Below, one piece after another: positions 15,404 to 23,357 of a stretch of 32,859 nucleotides of DNA. Below the pieces are notes generated by a model, which was not told the origin of the DNA, searched no databases, and was given only the letters and a program-made list of their open reading frames with translations. The translations under genes were made by a program, and so were the position numbers. Origin of the DNA: Actinomycetota bacterium (lineage in GTDB: Bacteria; Actinomycetota; Acidimicrobiia; Spongiisociales; UBA5794); NCBI GenBank assembly GCA_013151445.1, contig JAADIG010000008.1, positions 1 to 32,859 of the forward strand. The letters run 5' to 3'. The first letter of the stretch is position 1. Each line of letters opens with the position of its first letter.

Positions 15404-16561
15404 TTATTTCGTTCGCCAGGTTGTCAGATACGCCGGGTCCTCGCAGTCGAACCCTGAGGTTCCAATATCCAGCGGGCGGAAAGTGTCGATCATGACTGCG
15501 ATTTCCTCTGTTCCCGCCTTGCCGAGGCCAGCCTCGACCGACCCTGGTTGGGGCCCATGAGTATGCCCGGCGGGGTGTAACGACAGTGAACCCTGGGCAA
15601 TGCCCGAGCCCTTGCGGGACATGAAATCGCCATCCATGTAAAACAGGACCTCGTCGGAGTCAACGTTGGCGTGGTGATAGGGGACCGCGATGGCATCCGG
15701 GTGATAATCGTACAACCGTGGCACGAACGAACAGATGACGACATTGGGTGCCTCGAATGTCTGGTGAACGGGTGGTGGCTGATGGATTCTGCCGGTGATG
15801 GGTTCGAAGTCATATACCGAGAGTGTGTGTGGGTACAAACAGCCATCCCAACCAACGACATCGAAGGGGTGGTTCTCGAACACGAAACGCGACAGACCGC
15901 CACGGTGTTTCACCAGGACCGGCACTTCCTCACCGTCTTCGAGCAGCGGCTCGCTGGGTCCGTGGATATCTCGTTCGCAGAATGGTGCGTGTTCAAGGAA
16001 CTGGCCCGCCCGCGACAGGTAGCGCCGCGGAGGTGTGACGTGGCCCGTTGTTTCCAGGATGAGCGCACGAACCGTCTCCGAAGTGATGACCCAGCGATGG
16101 ATCGTTGACGCCGGGATGACGACGTAGTCACCGGTCTTGAATGCCAGCCTCCCAAACGTTGAATCGAGGTAACCATCGCCCTCCTCGATGAATACCAGTT
16201 CGTCGCCGATCGCGTTCTTATAGAGGTCCGAAGATGTCGAGACGTGGGCGTAGGAGATTCGACAGTCGTCGTTCCCCATCAGCAGATGGCGGCCTGCGAC
16301 AAGGTCCGAGGTAACGCCGAGTTTGTGAGAGCGGAGGTGGCGGGGGAGCAATGGTGTGTTGCGATGCAGTGCTTCGTGCTCGCTTGACAGTGATTCGATA
16401 CTGACAAGCGCAGTGGGACGGGTCTTGTGATAGAGCAGTGCCGAGTCGAAGGCGAAGCCTTCTTCGCCCATCAGCTCCTCGGTGTAGAGAGAACCGTCGG
16501 GCTGTCTAAAGATCGTGTGGCGCTTCGGTGGTACGTCTCCGACGGAGCGGTAGTGGGGCAC
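15404..16561 (-). CDS. hmgA: Homogentisate 1,2-dioxygenase
   Basis: It opens the homogentisate ring with O2 to give 4-maleylacetoacetate. The GTG at 16561 is preceded by AAGGAG inside the end of the regulator gene. The 385-residue protein is shorter than the animal enzyme (about 445) but keeps the cupin core: VPYHHANVDSDEVLFYMDGDF supplies the His and Glu iron ligands and SLHPAGHTHGPQPG the second His. HPFDVVGWDGCLYPHT and FEAPNVVICSFVPRLYDYHPDA are family segments. The gap to the regulator stop is two bases, so the genes are one transcript. Confidence 0.93.
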   Translation of the reverse strand: MPHYRSVGDVPPKRHTIFRQPDGSLYTEELMGEEGFAFDSALLYHKTRPTALVSIESLSSEHEALHRNTPLLPRHLRSHKLGVTSDLVAGRHLLMGNDDCRISYAHVSTSSDLYKNAIGDELVFIEEGDGYLDSTFGRLAFKTGDYVVIPASTIHRWVITSETVRALILETTGHVTPPRRYLSRAGQFLEHAPFCERDIHGPSEPLLEDGEEVPVLVKHRGGLSRFVFENHPFDVVGWDGCLYPHTLSVYDFEPITGRIHQPPPVHQTFEAPNVVICSFVPRLYDYHPDAIAVPYHHANVDSDEVLFYMDGDFMSRKGSGIAQGSLSLHPAGHTHGPQPGSVEAGLGKAGTEEIAVMIDTFRPLDIGTSGFDCEDPAYLTTWRTK

Positions 16562-16563
16562 GG

Positions 16564-17295
16564 CTATCTCCTTACAAGATCTTGATGCAGTAGGACGGTG
16601 GTTTCGTTGGCGGACAGCTGACGGGTCGCATGCGAGGCCGCCGCGACGATTGCGCCCGCGAGTTCGCCGAGGTGAGAGACTCGCTGAGATGGTGCGACGA
16701 TACCGATCGAAGCGATCGCAGCGCCGGTGGTGTCAAGAATCGGAGCCGCAACTCCAGTGACCCCCCGCTCAATCTCATCGTGTGACACCGCATAACCCCG
16801 TTTTCGAATCGATCGAATCTCGCCAAGGAGGGACGCGGAGGTGGCGAGTGCGTCGCGGTCGGGATGAAATGCAAGGATCGCACGCCCGTGGGCTCCCACG
16901 GTGAGTTCGTAGGCAGAACCGACGGCGTAGTCGATCCGAACCATGCGACCGAGCGCCATCACCTGGTCTGCGGCGACGGCTTGGTTGCCAACAGGTAGGG
17001 CCACGAGTGCGGTTTCATTCCAGGTGGCGGCAAGGTTCGTGAGTGTCGGTCGCAATGCGTTGACCAGGGCACCGGTGGCGCGGTGAGCGAGTTCGAGTAC
17101 ACCACGGCCGAGGACCCACCCGGCCTCATCCCGATACACCATGTCGAATTGTTCAAGAGAATGCAGGCACCGCAACACCGCCTGCCGGCTTGTTCCGAGG
17201 TCGAGGGCGAGGCCGGTTGCGGTCGGATTCGGCGCATCGGGAACGCGGCGGAGAACCTCGAGGGCGAGGTTGACAGTTTTCGACGATTCGGCCAT
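16564..17295 (-). CDS. IclR-family regulator of the homogentisate operon
   Basis: I chose ATG 17295 (243 residues); the frame extends to 17439 but that would cover the operator. The N-terminal winged helix-turn-helix spans about residues 8-65 (VNLALEVLRRV, TATGLALDLGTSRQAVLRCLHSLEQFDMVYRD), and the C-terminal effector domain contains YELTVGAHGRAILAF, RKRGYAVSHDEIERGVTGVAAPILD and ASIGIVAPSQRV, typical of IclR. IclR proteins respond to small aromatic or organic acid ligands; homogentisate or a pathway product is likely from context. As the first gene of the operon it probably controls its own synthesis through the palindrome just upstream. Confidence 0.9.
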   Translation of the reverse strand: MAESSKTVNLALEVLRRVPDAPNPTATGLALDLGTSRQAVLRCLHSLEQFDMVYRDEAGWVLGRGVLELAHRATGALVNALRPTLTNLAATWNETALVALPVGNQAVAADQVMALGRMVRIDYAVGSAYELTVGAHGRAILAFHPDRDALATSASLLGEIRSIRKRGYAVSHDEIERGVTGVAAPILDTTGAAIASIGIVAPSQRVSHLGELAGAIVAAASHATRQLSANETTVLLHQDLVRR

Positions 17296-17315
17296 GTGGC
17301 AAGCGTAGAACGTAC

Positions 17316-17351
17316 GTCCGAAAATCGCAATCAACCGTCCGTATATCGGAC
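17316..17351. promoter_or_regulatory. Probable IclR-type operator pair
   Basis: GTCCGTATATCGGAC (17337-17351) is an inverted repeat with perfect 5-bp arms around an AT-only centre, the usual IclR operator size. A second GTCCG half-site, with AAAATCG after it, begins at 17316, exactly 21 bp (two helical turns) from the first. Both lie 21-56 bp before the regulator ATG, in the place expected for autoregulation. Confidence 0.6.
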
Positions 17352-17554
17352 AGTCACCTGATCGGATGAACCATTTGGGCCCACGATTCGGGGTGCGATA
17401 AGCGGGGCCGGGGAATGAGGACATTCGTTCGTGGGTCATACTTGTGCGGTAGACAGGGAACTAGCCCTTTCGACCAACCAAAAACGGGTCTATCGGTGTG
17501 CCCCGAAGTGGCCTACGGTGGTTACGGGTGCGGTAAGGAAAAGGAAGTGCTGGT

Positions 17555-18271
17555 GTGGCAGCGCAAGTAAAGTCGCCAAACGTAGTCATCCCGTTGCAGG
17601 CCCTCTTTGAGGTCATGAGCGACGGGGTCTTAATCACTGATGCTCGCGGGCAGCGGTCGTACGCTAATCGCGCGCTCAATGAACTAGTCGGGGGTGATGC
17701 CCGCGCTCCCTTCGGATCGGTCGAACCGCCCGTATGGCTCTCGGAGGATCAACATGACCGCTACCAGGCGCTCGTTACATCCGTCAGCAAGGGTGGCCTC
17801 CATGATGCGACGTTGTCCTTGGAGTGGACCATTTTGTGCGAGGGTGGTCGACAGCGGCCCGTGTCGATTCAGCTCATCCCGATGAACGGTGCCGGGTCGA
17901 GCATCGCAGCCTTGCTGTGGCTCGTGATCCCCTCCGAACCCGACCTTGCCGTCAGCGGCCCGGGGCGGCTCGCACATCTGGAGGAGTCTCTGCGGCGCAT
18001 CGCAGCCGAAGTAACCCGAGCTGGACTCGACGTTTCTCACGTGATCAACACCAATTCGTTGGATCATGAAGAGCTTGCGGTGCTGTCGCGACGCGAACGC
18101 GAAGTGCTCCAACAACTCCTCGACGGTCACCGTGTTGTGTCGATCGCCAAGAAGTTTGAAGTATCCGAGCACACGGTGCGCAACCACATCAAGTCAATGT
18201 TCCGCAGGCTCGACGTCCACTCGCAGGCAGAGTTGGTTTCTTTGGTCCGCGACCTTCAGACTGGTGGCTGA
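17555..18271 (+). CDS. PAS-LuxR transcriptional regulator
   Basis: A 238-residue protein from a GTG with AAGGAAG (17540-17546) eight bases upstream. Residues about 10-125 form a PAS-like sensory domain (LFEVMSDGVLITDARGQRSYAN, a standard PAS opening). A linker with helical character leads to a LuxR/GerE helix-turn-helix at about 178-235: LSRREREVLQQLLDGH, IAKKFEVSEHTVRNHIKSM, RRLDVHSQAELV. There is no receiver domain, so it probably senses a ligand, redox state or light directly. It is the first gene of a tight plus-strand set with HMG-CoA lyase 28 bases downstream. Confidence 0.9.
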   Translation: MAAQVKSPNVVIPLQALFEVMSDGVLITDARGQRSYANRALNELVGGDARAPFGSVEPPVWLSEDQHDRYQALVTSVSKGGLHDATLSLEWTILCEGGRQRPVSIQLIPMNGAGSSIAALLWLVIPSEPDLAVSGPGRLAHLEESLRRIAAEVTRAGLDVSHVINTNSLDHEELAVLSRREREVLQQLLDGHRVVSIAKKFEVSEHTVRNHIKSMFRRLDVHSQAELVSLVRDLQTGG

Positions 18272-18299
18272 CGCCCCCGCCGGCACTACTCTTCCCCCT

Positions 18300-19214
18300 A
18301 TGGATGTGCAGCTTGTAGAGGTCGGGCCCCGCGACGGGCTCCAAAACGAAGCCGTAATTCTTGACACCGAGACCAAGGTATCGCTGATCGACAAGCTTGT
18401 CGACGCCGGTGCGACCCGCATTGAGGTTGCGTCATTTGTGCATCCAAGGCTCGTCCCCCAAATGGCCGACGCCGAGGCCGTCTGCGAGGCATTGGCGGGT
18501 CGCCCCGATGTTTCCTACATCGGACTTGTGCTCAACCAACGCGGACTCGAACGCGCTCTCGAGACGAACGTGAACGAAGTGAACATGGTCGTGGCGGCTA
18601 GTGAAGGGTTCAACCAGGCGAACCAACGCACCCGAGTCGCGGATACATTGGCGGAAATTGAACGCATGGTTCCAATCGCAAGAAGTGCGGGCCGGTCAGT
18701 TTCAGTGACGATTAGCGTCGCATTCGGCTGCCCATTTGATGGCGAGGTCGATCCCAACCATGTCGTCGACCTTGTCCGTGCGGTGGCCGCGACGGGCCCA
18801 GATGAAGTCGCGCTTGGCGACACAATCGGTGTCGCTGTACCCAGTGACGTGACAGTGCTTGTCCCGCGGATACAGGCTGTCCTCGATGGAGTGCCGCTCA
18901 GATTGCACTTTCACGACACCCGTCGCACGGGTCTTGGCAACGTCGCAGAGGCCCTTCGTCTCGGTGTGCGCACCATCGACGCTTCCGTTGGTGGCTCGGG
19001 AGGATGCCCCTTTGCGCCGAAAGCGACAGGCAACGTCGCCACTGAAGATGTGTTGTACCTGCTCGACCGCTCCGGTTTCAGTCATGGACTCGACCCGGGT
19101 GCTGTGGTTGCCACGGGTCGCTGGTTGGGGACCCAGCTTGGCGTCGATCTTCCTGCGGCGATCGCACATGCCGGCATGTTCCCCGTCGGCCAGGGTCCCA
19201 CGAGTCTGGAGTAA
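18300..19214 (+). CDS. mvaB: Hydroxymethylglutaryl-CoA lyase
   Basis: It cleaves HMG-CoA to acetyl-CoA and acetoacetate, ending leucine breakdown. The 304-residue TIM barrel starts at ATG 18300; no clear ribosome site is visible, and a GTG at 18264 is an in-frame alternative overlapping the previous gene. VEVGPRDGLQNE carries the catalytic Arg-Asp pair (R11, D12), LHFHDTRRTGLGN the metal-binding His pair, and GGSGGCPFAPKATGNVATED the signature loop with the active-site Cys. Acetoacetate is also released by the fumarylacetoacetase encoded nearby. The related family includes other acyl-CoA lyases, so substrate is likely but not certain. Confidence 0.87.
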   Translation: MDVQLVEVGPRDGLQNEAVILDTETKVSLIDKLVDAGATRIEVASFVHPRLVPQMADAEAVCEALAGRPDVSYIGLVLNQRGLERALETNVNEVNMVVAASEGFNQANQRTRVADTLAEIERMVPIARSAGRSVSVTISVAFGCPFDGEVDPNHVVDLVRAVAATGPDEVALGDTIGVAVPSDVTVLVPRIQAVLDGVPLRLHFHDTRRTGLGNVAEALRLGVRTIDASVGGSGGCPFAPKATGNVATEDVLYLLDRSGFSHGLDPGAVVATGRWLGTQLGVDLPAAIAHAGMFPVGQGPTSLE

Positions 19215-19224
19215 CGTTCTCGTC

Positions 19225-20070
19225 ATGTCCGATCCTGTCTCATTTCTTTCCGACCTCGGTCACACGCCGGAGCATATTGGTGCGGTCCATGGTGTGGTTG
19301 CCCGTATCGATCCCGCGGTCACCGTTATCGACATCACCCACCAGATTCCAGCAGGGAACATTCGAGCCGGTGCGCTCGCACTGTTGCGTACCGTGCAGTA
19401 CATGCCACGCGGTGTCGTGCTCGGCTCCGTGATGCCATCGCCCACGCCCCTGATCGCAGCTCAAACACCGGTCGGATTCTTCGTCGGCCCCGACAATGGG
19501 CTTCTCGCCCCGGCGGTTGCGATGGTGGGCGGAGCCGACGTGATTGTTGCCCTGGAGTCCGATGACTTCCGGATTCCATCGTCGGGTGCGGTGCTGACCG
19601 TACGCGACATCCTTGCTCCGGCAGCCGCGGCACTCGCGTCGGGACAGGCCACGATCACCGATCTCGGCCCCCATCGGGACCCCGAGTCGGTGAACCCGCT
19701 CATCCTTCCCCTCGTTGAGCACAGCGGTGGTGCCGTTGTTGGTGAGGTGCTGTGGGTGGACGGGACCGGGACCGCACAATGCAACGTTTCCCCTGAAGAT
19801 CTGGCCATGGTGGGGATCGTCGAAGGTGATGATGTCATCATGAGAATCGGGGCCGTTGAGCACAGGATTTCGTGGCACGACGACCTGATGCAGGTCGCCG
19901 AGACCGAGGGGCGGCTCTTTGTCGATCCGTTCGGTCAGATTGCCGTCCACGTTCGCAACGGTGCAGCGACCGAGTCGTATCCGCTCGACGAACGGGTTGC
20001 AGTCACGTTCCTGAAACCGGAGAGCGGGACACCGGTTTCGCTGAGTGGACTTCTCAGATCAGCCGATTGA
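19225..20070 (+). CDS. SAM hydrolase / hydroxide adenosyltransferase family protein
   Basis: A 281-residue protein starting at ATG 19225, 10 bases after the lyase gene. Members of this family (formerly DUF62) use water to split S-adenosylmethionine into adenosine and methionine; relatives are fluorinase and chlorinase. The N-terminal domain shows FLSDLGHTPEHIGAVHGVV, VIDITHQIPAGNIRAGA and VGFFVGPDNGLLAPA, and the C-terminal beta domain follows with GEVLWVDGTGTAQCNV. The usual second Asp of the first motif (DFGxxD) is Glu or Pro here, so substrate handling may differ. No halogenation genes are near, so the hydrolase assignment is preferred. Confidence 0.83.
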   Translation: MSDPVSFLSDLGHTPEHIGAVHGVVARIDPAVTVIDITHQIPAGNIRAGALALLRTVQYMPRGVVLGSVMPSPTPLIAAQTPVGFFVGPDNGLLAPAVAMVGGADVIVALESDDFRIPSSGAVLTVRDILAPAAAALASGQATITDLGPHRDPESVNPLILPLVEHSGGAVVGEVLWVDGTGTAQCNVSPEDLAMVGIVEGDDVIMRIGAVEHRISWHDDLMQVAETEGRLFVDPFGQIAVHVRNGAATESYPLDERVAVTFLKPESGTPVSLSGLLRSAD

Positions 20071-20105
20071 TCCGGACCCACTCGGGGGTGTCGTTGCTGA
20101 AATCC

Positions 20106-20207
20106 CTACACGAGCCCACGCATGAAGATGTTGATGACAAACGCACCCATGATGAGAGCAAGTAACACAACAAGGACGAGAGAGGTGGCTGGGCGCATGC
20201 GTGACAT
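20106..20207 (-). CDS. Possible 30-33 residue single-pass membrane protein
   Basis: A short minus-strand frame from ATG 20207 (33 residues) or ATG 20198 (30 residues) begins MRPATSLVLVVLLALIMGAF and ends VINIFMRGLV. It is one hydrophobic helix with a basic start. The regular hydrophobic pattern and stop position look like a true mini-protein, and it diverges from the glutaredoxin-like gene by only 15 bp. No ribosome site is visible. Function unknown. Confidence 0.4.
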   Translation of the reverse strand: MSRMRPATSLVLVVLLALIMGAFVINIFMRGLV

Positions 20208-20222
20208 TGTAGCGGTGAGAGT

Positions 20223-20489
20223 ATGACACCTCGCCCCCACGTAACGTTTGTGACGCGCCAGCGATGCTCGATCTGCGACGACCTCCACGACAGGACATCC
20301 GCCCATGCGGCACGCCTTGGGATCGACGTGGTCACCGTGGACGTCGACTCCGATACGGCGCTGGTCGAGCGCTACGGGAACAGCGTTCCTGTGATACTCC
20401 GAGAAGACGGCACCGTGCTTGCGGCCGGCCGGGTGTCAACCCCCAGTCTTCTGGTTGCTCTCGTCTCCGCCAAGAGGTCCTCGGCCTGA
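20223..20489 (+). CDS. Glutaredoxin-like thioredoxin-fold protein next to rex
   Basis: An 88-residue thioredoxin-fold protein with a CSIC redox motif near the N-terminus (VTFVTRQRCSICDDL), followed by the cis-Pro strand NSVPVILREDG. It matches the short glutaredoxin-like family (DUF836 type) that commonly stands before rex in actinobacteria. It probably exchanges disulfides with mycothiol or a reductase, not glutathione. The gene ends 43 bp before the rex start and likely shares control. Confidence 0.82.
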   Translation: MTPRPHVTFVTRQRCSICDDLHDRTSAHAARLGIDVVTVDVDSDTALVERYGNSVPVILREDGTVLAAGRVSTPSLLVALVSAKRSSA

Positions 20490-20530
20490 GGGCGTGGATT
20501 CTGCTGGTCCTTGCTGAGCTATCCTCTCGC

Positions 20531-20548
20531 TTGTGAAAAACATCACAA
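20531..20548. promoter_or_regulatory. Rex operator overlapping the rex start codon
   Basis: TTGTGAAAAACATCACAA fits the 18-bp Rex consensus TTGTGAA-N4-TTCACAA with a single mismatch (A for T at the seventh base from the right end). The rex GTG start (20533-20535) lies inside the left arm, so bound Rex would block its own transcription or elongation. This indicates autoregulation by NADH/NAD+ ratio. Confidence 0.75.
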
Positions 20549-21168
20549 TCCCATCAGCGACAATCTCGCGTTTGCCGGTATACCTTCGGTCACTCGGTGA
20601 TATGCCGCCGAGCCAGGCGACGATCAGCTCCGAGCAGCTCGCCCAGATCGTCGGGTTGAATTCCGCTCAAGTCCGTAAGGATCTCTCCTATTTGGGAGCT
20701 GCCGGTGTGCGAGGTGTCGGATATGGGGTTGCCGAACTCAGGGTGGACCTTCGCGAGGCTCTCGGCCTGACCCACGGGTATGGGGTTGCCATCGTGGGAG
20801 CGGGGAACCTCGGGGCGGCGCTGACGAACTACGGCGGCTTCGAGGCATGGGGGTTCGAGATGAGTGCCATCTTTGACACCGATAGCGAAAAGATTGGTAG
20901 TCGCATCGGAGATTTGGTGATCGAGGACCTCAACGACCTCCCTCGGATCGTGGAGCAGCGCGACATCGCAATCGGGATCGTGGCGACCCCGGCGAGTGGT
21001 GCTCAGGATGTCGTGAACCGATTTGTCGCTTCGGGGGTGCGATCGATCCTTAACTTTGCTCCCTCGATCGTTCAGGTGCCCTCCGACGTTGTAGTGAGAC
21101 GAGTCGATCTTTCCACGGAACTCCAGATACTCACCTATCACTTGCACCACGATGAGGCGACCGGGTAA
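20533..21168 (+). CDS. rex: Redox-sensing transcriptional repressor Rex
   Basis: Rex binds DNA when NAD+ is high and releases when NADH rises, controlling respiratory genes. The 211-residue length is standard. The N-terminal winged helix (ISRLPVYLRSL, SSEQLAQIVGLNSAQVRKDLSYLG) is followed by GVRGVGYGVAEL and the NAD-binding Rossmann start VAIVGAGNLGAAL; the C-terminal swap helix ends the protein (ELQILTYHLH). The GTG start lies within its own probable operator. The convergent respiratory operon downstream is separated by a shared terminator. I found no second clear Rex site near the respiratory promoters. Confidence 0.95.
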   Translation: MKNITIPSATISRLPVYLRSLGDMPPSQATISSEQLAQIVGLNSAQVRKDLSYLGAAGVRGVGYGVAELRVDLREALGLTHGYGVAIVGAGNLGAALTNYGGFEAWGFEMSAIFDTDSEKIGSRIGDLVIEDLNDLPRIVEQRDIAIGIVATPASGAQDVVNRFVASGVRSILNFAPSIVQVPSDVVVRRVDLSTELQILTYHLHHDEATG

Positions 21169-21218
21169 CGATCCGGCTATCGGTTCACCCGTACATAAGC
21201 GGCTTGCCCGCACATACG

Positions 21219-21243
21219 AAAGACGCCGGATTCGGCGTCTTTT
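21219..21243. terminator. Bidirectional terminator between rex and the respiratory operon
   Basis: AAAGACGCCG (21219-21228), loop GATT, and CGGCGTCTTT (21233-21242) make a perfect 10-bp stem with T-runs reading both ways. It lies about 50 bp after rex and about 30 bp after the end of the convergent membrane protein gene, serving both. Confidence 0.9.
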
Positions 21244-21270
21244 CTTATTGTCAAACGAATCGGGTGGACG

Positions 21271-21771
21271 TTAGATGTCCGATTCCTTTTCGTATTTGTC
21301 GAGGGCGACGACAAACATGACAAACAGGATAAGTGAGGCAACGGCAAGACCGATCGCCGGAATCCTGATTTCGATTGACCCGAGGCCAACGACACTTGAG
21401 GGGCGGAGACCACGTGGTGCGTAGACGACAAAGAGCATGGAGCCGATCGTGAGCCACCCGAAGAGGGCGGCACCGGTCACGAGCATCCCAAGTCGTTTGC
21501 CGAGATTGGTGTAGACCAACAGGAAACCCGATCCAACGAACGCCACGATCGACGTGATCGCGACGAGGATACCGCGAGCGGCAGTCGAGAATGTGGTTGT
21601 TGCACCCGACTCGTCGACCGACTTGAACAGTTTGGTGTAGATATCGCCGACGAGTCCGCGAGCTGCCGGGATGAATGCCAGAAACGAGATGATGATGGCA
21701 ACAACACCGAGCTTTTCAAGGCCCGTCAGGCCACTTTCGTCGCGGTGGATGCGTAGGGCGAGCCGGATCAC
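21271..21771 (-). CDS. Four-helix membrane protein, last gene of the bc operon
   Basis: A 166-residue protein from a GTG overlapping the dihaem cytochrome stop (GTGA). Hydrophobic segments lie at about 20-42, 66-88, 96-118 and 137-157; loops carry no metal-binding motif. The N-terminus, RDESGLTGLEKLGVVA, resembles a prepilin peptidase site (Gly before L-T-G-L-E with Glu at +5 and a hydrophobic helix after it), though three further helices make a pilin unlikely. I know no family. Its fixed place at the end of a cytochrome bc operon suggests an accessory subunit or assembly factor. Confidence 0.72.
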   Translation of the reverse strand: MIRLALRIHRDESGLTGLEKLGVVAIIISFLAFIPAARGLVGDIYTKLFKSVDESGATTTFSTAARGILVAITSIVAFVGSGFLLVYTNLGKRLGMLVTGAALFGWLTIGSMLFVVYAPRGLRPSSVVGLGSIEIRIPAIGLAVASLILFVMFVVALDKYEKESDI

Positions 21772-23357
21772 ATTGACCTCTCGTAGATAGCTATGAGCTC
21801 GATGTCGCGTTGGGTGAGCATTTTTCCGAAACCGGGCATCCGCCCGGTACCGAGACCGTTGACGCCGTAGGATTGACCCGCATCGGTTCCCTTGAGGATG
21901 AGCTTCACGTGGTCCTCAAGCCTCAGGAACTGCTGGTTCGCCTTGCCGCCGAGAAGCGACGGACCCCAGGCACCCGAGCCTGGCTTCTGCTCATATCCAA
22001 CACCGGCCGAATACCCCCCGGTATGACAGCGGGCGCAGAAGGCGTTGTACAGCCCGACCGCACGCTCGGCCTCGTCCGCAGAAAGACCGGTGTCGGCTGC
22101 TACCTGGCCGAAGTCGACGAACCACTGCCGGTCGGACGCCGCCTGAACGAGATACTCCATTGACGCCAGTGCGGTTGCCTCAAACGCCTCGTTGCGTTCC
22201 GCCGTAACCTGGAGGTTGACATGGCGGGCGCCGAACACCGTGAGGAACGAATCGACGGCATCGATGTCCTTGATCGGGGAGCCGGAGGCTGCGGTGGTTG
22301 AGTAGGCGTTTGTCGGATCGAGGATGATGCTGAGTTGTGGACTCTCGACGAAGACGATTTCGCCCTGGGAGTTCACGGTGCGGGTCTGAAGCTGTTCGAA
22401 CGCGACCTTTGACATGTCGTTGAACAAGGCTTCCGCCTTGTCTGTGATACCGTCGCGATCGGTATCCGTGCCGGGAGACCCACATGCTCGGTCGACAAGA
22501 GCGGCCGATGCGTTGGTGCATGTTCCGTCACCACCGAGAACGGCACTCAGCCGCTCCGGGAAGTCGCTGATGGGGGCGAAGCGTGATGGCGCCTCAGCAA
22601 TATCGTCGATCAGGGCCTGTTGCTCGAGAATGAGGGTGGCGAGCGCCTCGTCACCGGTAGCCATACGGTTGAGGGCGGCTTGTACTGCCGGTTCTATTTT
22701 CCTGAGAACGTCGCCCTGGGTGATCTCGAACGACTTGATGTACGCCATCACCTGCTCGACCTCTTGCCAGGTCATTGCGCCACCGCCGGGTATACCGTTT
22801 GCGGGCATTGGCGTTCCCTGGCGACCGTGGTTGATGATATTTTGAATCTCAAGATCGTTAAAGCGGTAGAAGATGTCGTTGAGCGACGGTGCCCCCCACG
22901 ACACGCCCAGACCAGAGCGGGCTTCGACAAACGGGGCTCCACCGCCGACACCAAGGTCGGCGTGACAGTTTGCGCAGGAGAACTCATTGAACCAGCGTTC
23001 GCCCTCGTCGACATTCCTGTCCTGGAGCGCCTCCGCAGCGCTGATCTGACGCCCCGACTCGTTGACGTAGTAGATGGGGAGGACAAGAGCGAGTACTGCC
23101 GCGGCAACCATCGCAGCTCGCAGCACACGATTCAGTTTGGTGGTTTCGAGTTCATCGTCCGACAGATACGGCTGGAGGTTCAGTGCAGTTTCTTCCCCAC
23201 CCGACGACGGACGTGCGGCGATCCACAACCAGGCCACCCACGCAATAAAGACTGCGGCAGCAACGATGAGCAGGATTGCACCGATCCCCACATTCGGAGG
23301 GCCGGTGCGCGTAGGGCGCGCTTCGACAAAGTAGTACAGCGCTTGGATGGGTGTCAC
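21768..23357 (-). CDS. Membrane-anchored dihaem cytochrome c subunit of the bc complex
   Basis: The GTG at 23357 overlaps the Rieske stop (GTGA). Two helices (about 25-48 and 80-98) come first, unlike QcrC, which has one C-terminal anchor. Haem c sites are C128-x-x-C131-H132 (CANCH) and C441-x-x-C444-H445 (CARCH); likely axial Met residues sit in GTPMPANG and GRMPGFG. Between them are about 300 residues including DTDRDGITDKAEAL, an EF-hand or thrombospondin-type calcium loop, and Cys residues that could pair. It probably takes electrons from the Rieske centre to the periplasmic acceptor. The two cytochrome modules are far apart in sequence, so this may be a fusion of two ancestral monohaem proteins. 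Confidence 0.85.
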   Translation of the reverse strand: MTPIQALYYFVEARPTRTGPPNVGIGAILLIVAAAVFIAWVAWLWIAARPSSGGEETALNLQPYLSDDELETTKLNRVLRAAMVAAAVLALVLPIYYVNESGRQISAAEALQDRNVDEGERWFNEFSCANCHADLGVGGGAPFVEARSGLGVSWGAPSLNDIFYRFNDLEIQNIINHGRQGTPMPANGIPGGGAMTWQEVEQVMAYIKSFEITQGDVLRKIEPAVQAALNRMATGDEALATLILEQQALIDDIAEAPSRFAPISDFPERLSAVLGGDGTCTNASAALVDRACGSPGTDTDRDGITDKAEALFNDMSKVAFEQLQTRTVNSQGEIVFVESPQLSIILDPTNAYSTTAASGSPIKDIDAVDSFLTVFGARHVNLQVTAERNEAFEATALASMEYLVQAASDRQWFVDFGQVAADTGLSADEAERAVGLYNAFCARCHTGGYSAGVGYEQKPGSGAWGPSLLGGKANQQFLRLEDHVKLILKGTDAGQSYGVNGLGTGRMPGFGKMLTQRDIELIAIYERSM

